NCBI GenBank assembly: GCA_030411725.1
Contig: MU839842.1
Coordinates: 620,001 to 684,000 of the forward strand
Length of the DNA: 64,000 nucleotides
Source of the DNA: Echria macrotheca
Taxonomy: Eukaryota > Ascomycota > Sordariomycetes > Sordariales > Schizotheciaceae
Reading direction: 5' to 3'
Of the stretch, positions 1 through 10,838 are shown in pieces. The notes below the pieces were generated by a model, which saw only the letters and a list, made by a program, of their open reading frames with translations, searched no databases and was not told the DNA's origin. A program made the position numbers and the translations under genes. The stretch's first letter is position 1, and each line of letters opens with the position of its first letter.

Positions 1-1093
1 TCCCGAGTCTGCTCAACCAGGCTTCTCGGTCCTGGATATTGACATGGGTATGAGGATGCTTTACGCCAGATCCGACCTGCGCACGTCCTTTTTCCCGAAC
101 TCCAGATTCAACTCCTCGAGGGTTGCGCAGGACGGATCGCGGGTGTGTCTCTTCTGGTTCTCTTGCCACCCCCTCTCCTCCTCTACCCCCCTCCCCCGTC
201 AACCAGTGCTGGCGGATCTGCCCAGTGTCATGCCCTCCCAAGTCGACTCGTGCCAGTGCCTGCGGATGGCCTACCCCATCTTGTACCGGCAGCTAGCGTG
301 ATCGGCTTGTCGACTGATGATGGACCCCTCTCTCGTCCTGGCGCCGCCCTACCCACCTTTCCGGGACCCCAGACCAGGGTCTCCACGAAGGTCTGTAACA
401 GGTCTAAGAGTTCATGGTGTGCTTACCCCCCGGTCCATCTGGGTGGGTGAGCCCTGGGCCGGCCTTCATGCAGCAATAGCGGGCATTATTATCCTCCCCA
501 TTCCCCTCTTGTCTCTGTTGGCCCTTCCTCTTGTTTATCTTCTCCCAAGGTCATACCTCCGGATATCTTCATCAACCGTCACGACGCTGTTGCGTGTGTG
601 TCCCTTTCCTTCCCTTCTTTCTCTTCTCGCAGCTAAACGTTGTCACTCTTTCATTGAACCCAACTAGCTTGGCTGCTTACGTTCTTTTATTTTCCTGGAG
701 AGAAACATTCGTAACCTTCTTGGACGGTATAATCTGGATTATTATACTCTTATTTGACCCTTATACTCGACCAGTTCGACCTTCGTCCTCGCTTTCCTGG
801 AAATATCGTTCGACCGGTCGCTCGCTATCCCTCGACAGACACGCCTACGCATTCGGCCAGCATTGCAAACTATCGCCTGTCCAGTCATTTACTGTTGAAG
901 GGAGCAATATTAGAGCACGCGAGTTACGAGTTTTCCAGCAACGAGACGATTTCGATTCTTCAGCAGCGAGTCCTGCTAGTTCTTTTTACGAACACCTTCG
1001 ATTCTTGGGACATACCGCCTGGTTTAACAGCTAGACCAGACAACAACTTTGGAGGACCATAGCAGAGGAAACAATCTCCCGGAAAGGATCATC
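1..1093 (+). promoter_or_regulatory. Pyrimidine-rich promoter and leader of the Myb-like gene
   Basis: This stretch is strikingly C/T-rich on the plus strand, especially at 145-200 and 480-640, and holds several short ATG-started frames that overlap each other and show no domain. Long CT-rich leaders with upstream ATGs are common for regulatory genes of filamentous ascomycetes, so I read it as promoter plus 5' UTR. No convincing gene end is visible in it. The transcription start cannot be placed from sequence alone. Confidence 0.5.
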
Positions 1094-2336
1094 ATGTCTC
1101 CCACTATGCAGATGACGGCCCCACCCGTCGCCTACACCCCGACTTCGGACGCCATGGACCGTCACGAGTACGGCATCACGAAGAATCGGAAGGCTACTTC
1201 GACTGGGGGAGGCCGGGCTTGGAGTGAGGACGAGGTTCGTACCCGCAGCATCGGCGCCTCCGAGACAGCCGTGATATATATGAGGAGTATGGAGAAACTG
1301 ACAAATCCGACAGGAGGTTTACCTTCTCCAAACCCGCCTTCAGAAGATGCCCTACAAGCACATCGCCGCGCACCTCAAGAAGACTGAGCTCGCGTGCCGA
1401 TTGCACTACCATCAGCTCAGCCATGGCAGCAACCGCCGGAAGCGCACGACGTCGGTCTCGTCCGGCTCCTCCGCCAGCGGACACTCTCCGATCCTCCAGA
1501 CTTCGATCCCTTCCCCGATCCATGAACACGATGGGGCATCGAGCCGTTCCGCGTCGCCTCCGGGATCTGCCGGATCTTACGGCCCCACCAGTCCCAACGG
1601 AGGCATCCAGCTCCCGAGCATTATGTCGGCGGCCGGGTCCAACACCAACTCACCGCGCCTGCCCACCATCCTGCCCAAGCCGGCTTCGATGACGCTCGCC
1701 TTGGCCAATACGATTGCCAATGGCATCTCATCCCCGACGGCATCCCGAGGCTACCCCGGCACCCTTCACGATCCGCACCCGCACAGCGCGCCGTTGATGG
1801 CCCCGGCGTGTTTCCGCGGAGCTGTCACCCCGACCAGTGCTGCACCCCCTCGCTCGGCACATACGTCCAACGGTGGGCCTACCCACCATATCCCCGGACC
1901 GCTTCGTCTCGACTGCTCCGCTCTGCCGCCTCCGCCCTCGTCGGCTGGGCTGCCTGCTCCGTTTAGCGCCAGCCATCCGGTTGATATGGGTCGGTTGACG
2001 GCCGTGTACAACGCTCATCGTGCGTCTTTCTGGGCCGCCGTGGCTGCTGACTACGGTACCGGTGCCAACCCCGTTGTGCTTGAACAGGCGTGGCGAAGCA
2101 ATGTGACGAGCGCCGGCTCCGGCCCCAGCCCTTCCAACCTCGGGATTGCCGCCCACACTCCCATCACCCCGGTGGGCAGCCCTGACGATCATATCTATGG
2201 CATCCAAGGAAAGCCGGACAAGACACGGATCAGCGCAATCCTTGGCATTGATGCGAACCCGAGGAGTCCCAGGGAGAGAGAGATCGTCAGGAGGATTGAG
2301 GAAGAGAGGTGTTCGGTGAACATGGTTGGTGCGTAA
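1094..2336 (+). CDS. Myb/SANT-like DNA-binding protein (fungal regulator)
   Basis: Two exons, 1094-1234 and 1314-2336, joined across a 79-nt intron (donor GTTCGT, acceptor CAG), give 387 residues. The join creates an unbroken Myb/SANT-like helix-turn-helix at about residues 41-86: an AWSEDEE start, then LLQTRLQKMPYKHIAAHL and a KTELACRLHYHQLS end, followed by a basic NRRKR. The remaining 300 residues are Ser/Pro/Gly-rich and look disordered, with a short conserved-looking acidic/basic tail (residues about 345-380) containing DKTRISAILGIDANPRSP. A nuclear, sequence-specific DNA-binding role is inferred from the fold; targets are unknown. The ATG chosen is the first in frame that sits just before the Myb segment; an in-frame ATG lies 45 nt upstream. 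The last codons contain a donor-like GTGCGT, so a short downstream exon cannot be excluded. Confidence 0.8.
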
Positions 2337-5160
2337 TCGCATCATCCGCCACGGTGCCATCTCTTCCACAATCTTCTTTTTCGGACGGATAGCCGTACTC
2401 GTGCGGCTTCTGTTATTCATCTTCTCTTCTTGGACAATCTTTTTGGCGATGGCTTTTTTCATTGGGGGCAGAAGTGGGGCTGTTGATATACCCAAGGGAA
2501 GGAAGCGGTCAGGATTTTTCTTTCTGTTGTCTTCGCTCTCCTTCCTCCACCATGATTACCGTTTCCTTCGGTAGCGTTTGTAGATGTCTTGTTTGTTTCC
2601 GCCATTTGGGAGGTACCTCATCCAACCACTCCGTTGCGCCGCCCCGTTCGGAGGATGGATGTATATGTTCTGGGCCCTTTGCTTTCTTTTTTTCCTTTTC
2701 ATTTTCGGGTCAACGCTTTTGGGATTATGGGAACTGGGATGAAGTGATGACATGGGAAAGAAAAGGCAAACTCGGGCAACGATATACCAAGAGAGCAAAC
2801 ATGAACAACGACCCTTCACTTCCCCCTCTTTCTTTCTCTCTTGGCGGATATGTCACGGCTTCATCTTTCACTTGGGCTCGTTCCTGTACCCTTTGGCTTT
2901 TAGAGATTCGGCTCAACCCTGACGACAGACATGTCTCGCATCGTCTATCTCGCAATCTGACTCTGGCCATGACACACGCCCCCAATGACATGATGGCTTC
3001 CTTTATCCCTTTTTGGTACCCGTCATCAGAAGGAACAGGTACGGTGGAAAGGGGGGGATAGGATAGGATGGGAATACACGGTGGAGTGTGTGTGCTATGC
3101 GATGTGAATTTTGGAGGTTGTGTGGCGGGTGATAGGTTGAGCGATGGCTCGGTCACCGCAATGTTGTACGATAGCAAGAGAAATGCTTGAGCAGAGCAAA
3201 TGTTCATAACTGCCGTTATAAGGCCCATTTCCAGCGCAGTATCGCATGAAGTGATATGTACATCTATTATTGGCTGGTTAGTGTTGTTATCTGAGCACCA
3301 GGCCTGTCTGATGGAAGAGTTGACGATTGAGTGGGAGTTTGCTGTGCTGCAGCTCTTGTCAACAAACAGGTCGGAGGAACCATTCTCCCTCCGTCCTATC
3401 ACAAGCAGTCATCACCTTCTGGGATGTGCATGTTGGACGTCGGTTACTATCGGCATCCTCCGCGGTATTGTACCTCTCTGTAGCTCAATTCCCTTTTCTT
3501 GTTCCAGTCACGAACCAATTCGGTAAATGCCTCTCGGGCAAAACTGCCCAATCCCTCTTCTCCTCACGCAGCGGTACTTCTTTTATCTATGTGGGGTTCC
3601 TCTATGACGAACATCTTGGGGTACCATCTGCAAGTTTGATGCCACAGGCGCGGCAGTGGTGTGAGTGGTAGCTCCTGTTTGAGCATCACTGACGAAGGCC
3701 GCCGATGCCAGGGTAGGTACCCGAGGTACCGAACAGGTACTACCACAGCTCTTCCGTGATTAGGAGGGCGGATGGAACGCTGCGCGGCACGGTAGCGAGT
3801 TAGTTTTTTTTTTCTTCTTCTCTGGTCCACTGCCGCGCACACTGCGGACTGATATCATCCATGGGCAGGAGCTCGTTATGGGAAGCCGGCCAACAAAACA
3901 ATGATAAACGTGCCTCGGGCGGTCGAACCTACCGGATGGCATCCGAAGATAGGCGTGCATGGGGCATGATGTGCAGTATCAGGAAGCAAGGCGCAACAGG
4001 GCTCGATTCCGACGTCGGCCGGCTCGTCTTTGCACACATACCACCGTACCACGCCAAACTGCAAATGCCGTGCAACCGCAGCTTCCGGGAGATAGGAACT
4101 GCCCCTATCCGGTGGTGCAACCTTGTCCAGATTCCAGCTTGCCAGGTACCGACGAAAGGGAGTTCACGATTGGGCTGGCGCTCAGCCAGAACAGCTTGCC
4201 CGAGTTGGAGACCCCCCACGTAAGGTACGTGGTGCACTCTCTCCGCCCTGTCTTCGGGCCTTCAGCGCAGGCTCTTCGGTCCACGTGGTGCAGGCCCGCG
4301 TTGGACTTGGGCGCGGAGCTGAGCGGTAGCTACGGTACCCAGGTACACTGTGGCTAGGTAGGTATTGTACCTGTTGGGGAAGTTTGGGGGAGGCGATCCT
4401 GTGCTGCAAGGCGCAACCAATCCACGGTGCGGAGAGAGCCAGAGATCGATCCCTTATCCGATTGTGAGTTCCATCATCGCAGATGTGCTGTGCAGTCGAG
4501 TCGCTCTGCGCCGGCGATATCGACTCGGGAGGACGGAAAAGAGCGAGAAAAAGCAAACAAGCTGAGATGTCGGATGGCACAGATCGGACCGTTACCGGCG
4601 CCCAGGTTTCTGGTTGCTGGTGGTGGCTGCCATCCCGGCGCGGGCAAGGGTCACTCTCAGCTCCACAACCCACAATTGCACCTGCCATGTCGTCGTCCTC
4701 GAGCTTGTGCCTTCACGCTGCCTCGGACTTGACCCCGACCGAGTCTAGCTCCATATGTCTGATGCCGTGGCCTTGTGGGCTCGCAGAGACGTAGGCTTCT
4801 TCTTCCCAGCTTACCTCGACCACTTTTCTCTGGTTCCGCGTCGCCACAATTCGTCATGTGAACCCCCCCTGATCACTTCCCCATTGTCCCTTCTGCCCCT
4901 CCTGGCCGGGAATCTATACCCTCTCCAGTTCTCCTCATAAGCGGGTTCCCCCTTTCCTGTTTTCCGCCCTTGAGCGTGGGTGCTTGTCTGTCACCGTTGT
5001 CCTTCGTTCCATCTCCAAGCCTTCGTTGCCTTCGTTGGACCCCCACCGAAGCCAGGAAGAGGGGGAGAAAAGATTCCACACCCAGACCCACAAACTGTCA
5101 AAGCTTAAACCCTACGTCAGGGTTTCGAGAGACAGAGAGAGACACCAGAGTGAGATTACC
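2337..5160. other. Intergenic spacer, no gene seen
   Basis: Spacer between the Myb-like gene and the dehydratase gene, both on the plus strand. The open frames here are short, mutually overlapping and lack domains or splice-linked partners. It contains many copies of a GGTACC/AGGTAC-type motif (for example near 3713-3745 and 4333-4375). The last 300 bases before 5161 become C/T-rich, as expected for the promoter and leader of the downstream gene. Confidence 0.6.
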
Positions 5161-7234
5161 ATGGCTCCCCACGCCGACGAGACACCAAGGGCGCCATCAG
5201 CCACGACAGCAATGGACCACGCCAACGACGTCCAGACGGGCCGCAACGAGCCAAAGCATGATGACTATATTCAGTGGAAGACGCTACCGCCGGGCGGACC
5301 ACTTAACCGCTGGTCCCACGCCCTGACGCGGGAACATGACTTTCCTGGAGCTCAGGTAGCTCTCTCTTGCCCTTGCTGAGTCTCCAAGATGGGGGTAATG
5401 AAGATGACAAAGTCCTGACTTGGCATGGTGTAGGCGATGTTGTACGCGGCCGGAGTACCCAACGAGGACATGATGAAGAATGCGCCGCAGGTCGGCATTG
5501 CCACGGTGTGGTGGGAGGGCAACGCGTGCAAGTGAGTCTGTTCCGGTTTTACTGTCTCGATGATGGAAACTAACGGCCGCATAGCACCCACTGTGAGTTG
5601 GTAAACGTGAACATGTCGATGCCACCATGCTGACTGGACTCTGGACAGTGCTCGAGCTGGGCCGGGTTGTTAAGCGGGCTGTGGAGAAGGAGAATATGCT
5701 GGCGTGGCAGTTCAACACAGTCGGCGTGTCGGATGCCATCACGATGGGAGGCGAGGGCATGCGGTACTCGCTGCAGACACGCGAAGTCATTGCGGACAGC
5801 ATTGAGACGGTGACGTGCGCGCAGCACCACGACGCCAACATCAGTATCCCGGGATGCGACAAGAACATGCCGGGCGTCATCATGGCAGCCGCACGGCATA
5901 ACCGGCCATTCCTCATGATCTACGGCGGCACTATCAAAAAAGGTCACTCAGATCTGTTGGGCGAGGACATCAATATCAGCACATGCTACGAGGCGGCGGG
6001 CGCCTATGCTTACAACCGGCTTCAGTCCAAGTGCCAGACGGCAACGCCGTCCGAGGTCATGACGGAACTGGAGAGGAAGGCTTGCCCCGGCGCCGGTGCT
6101 TGCGGCGGCATGTACACGGCCAACACGATGGCGACGGCCATTGAAGCCATGGGTCTCACGCTACCGGGATCGTCGTCACATCCGGCCGAATCTCCCGAAA
6201 AGATGCGCGAGTGCGAGCGCGCCGCCACGGCCATCCGCACATGCATGGAGCGAGATATCCGGCCGCGCGACCTCATGTCCCGTGCGGCGTTTGAGAACGC
6301 GCTGGTGCTGACCATGGTTCTGGGCGGAAGCACCAACGGTATCCTGCATTTCCTGGCCATGGCGTCGTCGGCTGACGTGCCCCTGACACTCGACGACGTC
6401 CAGCGCACCTCGAACCGCACCCCGTACCTGGCAGACCTGGCGCCCTCGGGCAAGCACTACATGGAGGACTTGTGCAAGGTGGGCGGCACACCATCTGTGC
6501 TCAAGATGCTGATCGCAGCGGGCCTGATCGATGGCTCGATCCCGACGGTAACGGGAAAGACGCTTGCCGAAAATGTGGCCTCGTGGCCGGCATTGGACCC
6601 GGGCCAGAAGATTATCCGTCCACTTTCCAACCCGATCAAGAAGTCGGGACATCTGCGCGTATTGTACGGCAACTTCGCCCCGGGCGGCGCCGTCGCCAAG
6701 ATCACCGGCAAGGAAGGCCTGTCGTTTACCGGCCGCGCCCGTGTGTTCGACAAGGAAGTCCAGCTCAACGATGCCCTGACACGCGGTGCCATCCGCAGGG
6801 ACGAGGGCAATCAGGTCCTGATTGTGCGCTACGAAGGTCCCAAGGGCGGCCCCGGCATGCCCGAGCAGCTCAAAGCCAGCGCGGCCATTATGGGCGCCGG
6901 GCTGACCAACGTTGCTCTTGTCACCGACGGCCGCTACTCCGGCGCCTCGCACGGGTTTATTGTTGGGCACGTTGTTCCCGAGGCCGCCATGGGCGGTCCC
7001 ATTGCCCTCGTCCGCGACGGCGACGTCATCACCATTGACGCGGTGACAAACCGCATTGATATCGTCTCTGTCGTCGACGCCGACCAGGACGTCGAGCAAG
7101 AGCTGGAGAGACGCCGCAGGGAGTGGACGCCGCCCAAGATGCGACCCATGAGAGGTGTCCTGGGTAAGTATGCCCGGCTGGTAGGCGACGCAAGCCACGG
7201 CGCTGTTACCGATCTCGGTGGATCTGCTTGGTGA
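5161..7234 (+). CDS. Dihydroxy-acid dehydratase paralogue (IlvD/Edd family)
   Basis: Four exons, 5161-5355, 5434-5531, 5585-5592 and 5649-7234, give 628 residues, normal for the family. The enzyme class converts 2,3-dihydroxy-acids to 2-keto acids in valine/isoleucine synthesis using an iron-sulfur cluster. Cluster-ligand motifs are in order: a GNACN motif (Cys97, usually GNPCN), PGCDKNMPG (Cys170) and the CPGAGACGG block (Cys246, Cys252) followed by MYTANTM. The C-terminal part has the GRYSGASHGFIVGHVVPEAA signature (about 6931-6990), so the protein appears complete. Exon 3 is only 8 nt and restores the expected N-T-H-L-L-E-L run. The N-terminus is acidic and lacks a clear mitochondrial presequence, unlike classical Ilv3; this looks like a divergent, possibly cytosolic paralogue. 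Sugar-acid dehydratase activity is an alternative. Confidence 0.88.
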
Positions 7235-7557
7235 ACTCTGATTTCTGTGTCATGTCTTGACGAACTGGGGGATATAATATAGAGAGAGAGAGGAATGTGT
7301 GGGGAAAACAACAAAGAATCTTGGGACGGCATACGGAAGTAATATTTAGAACACGCAATCGCATTGGGATGGTGTCCGTCGGGTTTAGTGTCATTACTCT
7401 CGGTATCATTGACGAGTCAACCACGATAATAAGACGCGCGCGATTTCTTCTCAGTATGTCATTTGCATTATTCCACGTCCCATAGTCCCACACGCGGCTC
7501 GAATCTATGTGATTATCTTTAGCAATGCAAACTCCTCGCACCACTCACTCCCTTTGC

Positions 7558-7581
7558 CCTGCCTGCCTGCCTGCCTGCCTG
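7558..7581. repeat. (CCTG)6 microsatellite
   Basis: Six perfect tandem copies of the tetranucleotide CCTG lie in the shared 3' region of two convergent genes. A similar shorter CCTG/CTGC tract occurs at about 34017-34036. Confidence 0.95.
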
Positions 7582-7627
7582 CCCACCAGTGTGCAAATAA
7601 ACAGACCAAAAAACGACACGAGACAAA

Positions 7628-7647
7628 ACACACACACACACACACAC
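7628..7647. repeat. (AC)10 microsatellite
   Basis: Ten tandem AC dinucleotides are visible directly, about 50 bases after the CCTG tract. Confidence 0.95.
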
Positions 7648-7776
7648 TCCTACCTCCTACCAATCCGCTGACCAGACAAAGTTTACCAATTCCCTCGTCA
7701 GAAAAAAAAAACACAAACAATACCCATGCGGTTTGATCTATGTAACAAGAACCAAAAAGTTTTTGTCTCGTACAAC

Positions 7777-9470
7777 TCACGGACTGGCCCACCCGCCCGC
7801 GACGTCAACCCACTCGGCGAGACAGCTGCCCTCCTTGCCCTCGACGTCGACAATGTCGGTATCGCAGCGGCAGCGACAGCCCACGCCGTTTTCCTTGGGC
7901 GTGTCGAACTCGTCCCAGTAGCGGTCCTCCTCTATGCGCTTGCGCTCGTCGGCCGTCGTCTGTTCGAGCCACGGCTCGCGGGGCAGCTGGCGCGCCGGCG
8001 CGTTGGCGGGGCAGTGCTGGATCGTGGTGTGGCGGTAGCCAAAGTCGCGGAAGTAGTGGATGTCGCGGGGGGCGAGGAGGATGCCTGCGCCTAGGGAGTG
8101 GATGGGGGCGTCTCCCCACTGTTCTTATTGTTAGTATGGTGTTTGAGGGGGGAGAGAGAGAGAAAACCTACACGCTCCATCCAGAAACCGCCGCTGCGGT
8201 CCATCATCTGGAAGAAATCCTCGTATTGCTTGCTCCGGAAGAAGTCGAGTCGGGCGATCTCGAAATTCGACCAGAAGTGACACATGTTGTACTTCTCGCC
8301 CTCCATGGCCTCGGGGTCGATCTCGGGCATGTTGCGGCCCGGTTGGCTGCGCAGGATCTCCTCTGGAAGGGGCGGCTTGTAGTTGGGGTCGTCCTCGGGC
8401 AGCTCGGGCTCCTTATCTGGCTGCGGCTCGACGAACATCTCCCACAGGCCCTGGGAAGTGATATTGTTCAGGCGCTTGTAGGCCGAGGCGTAGCGGAAGA
8501 TGTTGGGCACCGTCTCGCGGAGCTCCTTGACGGCGATGGTGAAGCCGTATGTCTTGTTGTTTTCGATCATCTTGAGGAAGGGGTCACTGCGATTGTTAGC
8601 AAGAGACCAAAGAGCTGACGAGACCAAGACATACTAGGTAATGTCGCAAAAGTACTTGATCTCGGGCTCCAACCGCCAGTACCACTCGTATTTGGCCAGA
8701 AGAGGGTGTTTATAAAAGAAGCCCGAGTAGAATCTGCACATGTGGTGGTAGCTTTCCAGCCCGCCGTACATGACGGCCGCGTCGCCCTGCTTCGCGATGC
8801 CTTCTTTCGCAACCTTGGAGTCGATCCAGTCGGGATATCCCCACATGTCGGGCCCGACCTTGCCAAACTCGACCTTGGCCGCCGTATAGTTGCGGACTGT
8901 GTCCTTGAACGTCTGGTTGAAGTCGCCATCGTTGAGGAAGACATACGGGTAGTTGTACCACCGATTGAAATGGCGCTCGATCGACTTCATCGACTGGATA
9001 ACACCGTCCAGCTCCTTGTTGCGCGCAAGCACCACGAAGGCGGCGTTGGCGCGGGGTTTGCTGGTGTCGGGCTCGAGACAGCCCGTCACAAAGACCTTGT
9101 CGTGCTTCTCGCTAATTTTTCTGTGTGACGCGCGGCCAGTCAGCTTACGAACATTTTTGTGCTTCCGAGGGAAAAAAACTCACTTTATCGCCGGCGGCGC
9201 TCCAGCGGGCAGTAATATCCTCCCTGGCGAGCTCGGGTGTCTGACAAACAGCACGAGGATCAAGATGACCACGATGCAGGGGAACACGACGACGACGCCC
9301 AGCGGGACCGAGACGGTCGAGTTCCCCCGTAGCCTCAGCGGCCTCTTGAGGTATGCGACGTGCGAGGCCCATGTTCTTCGCGATCGTGGCTTGGTCTTCT
9401 CGTCTGACACGGGGAGATGTGGTGGCCCGCTGGCGGGTATGTATTTGCCAGCTCGCCGTAGGAGATCCAT
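7777..9470 (-). CDS. KRE2/KTR-family alpha-1,2-mannosyltransferase (GT15)
   Basis: Four exons on the minus strand, 9184-9470, 8635-9120, 8172-8586 and 7777-8118, join in frame across introns of 63, 48 and 53 nt to give 509 residues. Type II membrane topology is clear: a basic cytosolic tail, then one hydrophobic span at about residues 54-77, then a lumenal catalytic domain. Family landmarks are FNRWYNYPYVFLNDGDF, the EPEIKYFCDI block (its last Y is completed by the second splice), and MERWGDAPIHS, completed by the third splice. The family transfers mannose from GDP-mannose to glycoprotein O- and N-glycans in the Golgi. The lumenal C-terminus ends in a Cys-containing segment. I see no missing motif, so the enzyme is probably active; which KTR subgroup it belongs to needs a phylogeny. 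Confidence 0.92.
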
Positions 9471-10838
9471 GGTGGGCGGATCCCTAGCGAGGAGGTCCCG
9501 TCGCTCGGGGTCGCGCAGCTAGAGAACGCAAACAGCCGAGCTTCGGATGAGAAGAGGGAGAATTATGGTCGCTGGAGTGAGGTGCAGCGCATTCGCGAGG
9601 TCGGAAAAGGAGTCGGTTTGTCTCTCGAATCGAACAGCAGGCGGGCCAGGTCGTGTGTCTTGGCAATTAAAAGGGCTAGTAGATAGACAAGCCAGAAAGA
9701 TGCTGGAGAAGAGAAACCGGTCGACGCTGGCTTTTCTGGACTGAGGCCGAGAAAGACGATTGCGAGAACGAACGAGCGACAGGGAGCTGTCCCTGGCCGG
9801 CTGGGCTGATACGCGTCCAGACAGCTGGCGTTGGGGAAGAAGACGCTTGGGTGGGCCTCGGGGGGCCGGCGGTGTTGAGTCGCGTCAGGCAGGCGGACGA
9901 CGATGGATTGTCGTCATGGACGGTATTGTCGCTTCGATTTTCGGCGCGCGTGGTCAATTGCCGCGACAGGTCGCTGGCTGGTGTCGCCGGGAAGCTGGCA
10001 GCGGACTTGAGATGGCGGATCTGGAAACTGAGAATGAATCTGCCGGGCCAAGGCGCAGCCAATTTGGCCTCTGTCCCGGGTCAGCAAAAAATTGTTAGGA
10101 GAGATTAGAGCGGTCCACTTCTATGCAGCCAATCAGGAGGTTGCATTGGACGCGAATCGTGTGCTTTTGGTCCAGGGGTTCGACCGGGCTTGGCTGGCTG
10201 CCAGCTGTCGTCCCAAGATGTTCAGGTGTCAGATGCACTGCCAAGCGGTGTTTGTGTTCTGGACCGTCAGTGGCTGTGGACACGGGGCTAAAAATACGGG
10301 ATCTGCACCCCTTTTCTCCACACTTGCCACCAAAAGGGGCTCTTTTCGAATCGTCACTGTCTCGCATGTCAAGATTTTAATCCGTACATCTAGTTGGGTT
10401 GCTTGTTGAAGCAATGGTCCTCATTACCTAGCGAACGGCTATATCTGTCGGAATCGGGTTCGCGATAATTGATAGCCGCAGGTGTTGACAGGTTAAAAAA
10501 GAGATCTCTTAAAAAGAGACATCTTGCGTCATTGAGTTTAAAGTTCAGAGGCTGTGTTGTATATTCCACAGTCTTGTAAAGTTGCAAGCGGAGCCATCTG
10601 ACTTCACTTACAGGCTGAGAAAGACCAATAATGGGACAGATGTTGTTGAGTACAGAAGTGATATCCACGATAATGATAACTGTTTACATACACTGCGTCT
10701 TGAGACACAGATAATCCAATCAAAACAACCCAGCTCTATCCCCCCTCTGGGAATAGGCAAGGAGACCGTAAAGCGTCATATTCTCTTTCGTCCTTGCCCT
10801 GAAGAGGCCCGTCGCCTCAAAGCTGCCTCCTTCTCTCC
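9471..10838. other. Promoter of the mannosyltransferase and 3' region of the giant gene
   Basis: Both flanking genes are on the minus strand, so 9471 to roughly 10300 should hold the mannosyltransferase promoter and leader, and roughly 10400-10838 the 3' UTR of the upstream giant gene. The only open frames are short and unsupported. A more A/T-rich patch at 10380-10740 fits a transcription end region. Confidence 0.55.

Larger units (their letters stand above)
7235..7776. other. Convergent intergenic region with microsatellites
   Basis: The dehydratase (plus) and the mannosyltransferase (minus) converge here, so it should hold both 3' UTRs and terminators. No gene is seen. It contains a (CCTG)6 tract, a (CA)10 tract and an A-run near 7702-7711. 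Confidence 0.7.

Noticed and set aside
2462..3061. 199-codon plus-strand frame
   Set aside because: Low-quality composition, overlaps opposite-strand frames of similar length, no motif.
6176..7198. 340-codon minus-strand frame
   Set aside because: Antisense shadow of the dihydroxy-acid dehydratase, whose motifs are all on the plus strand.
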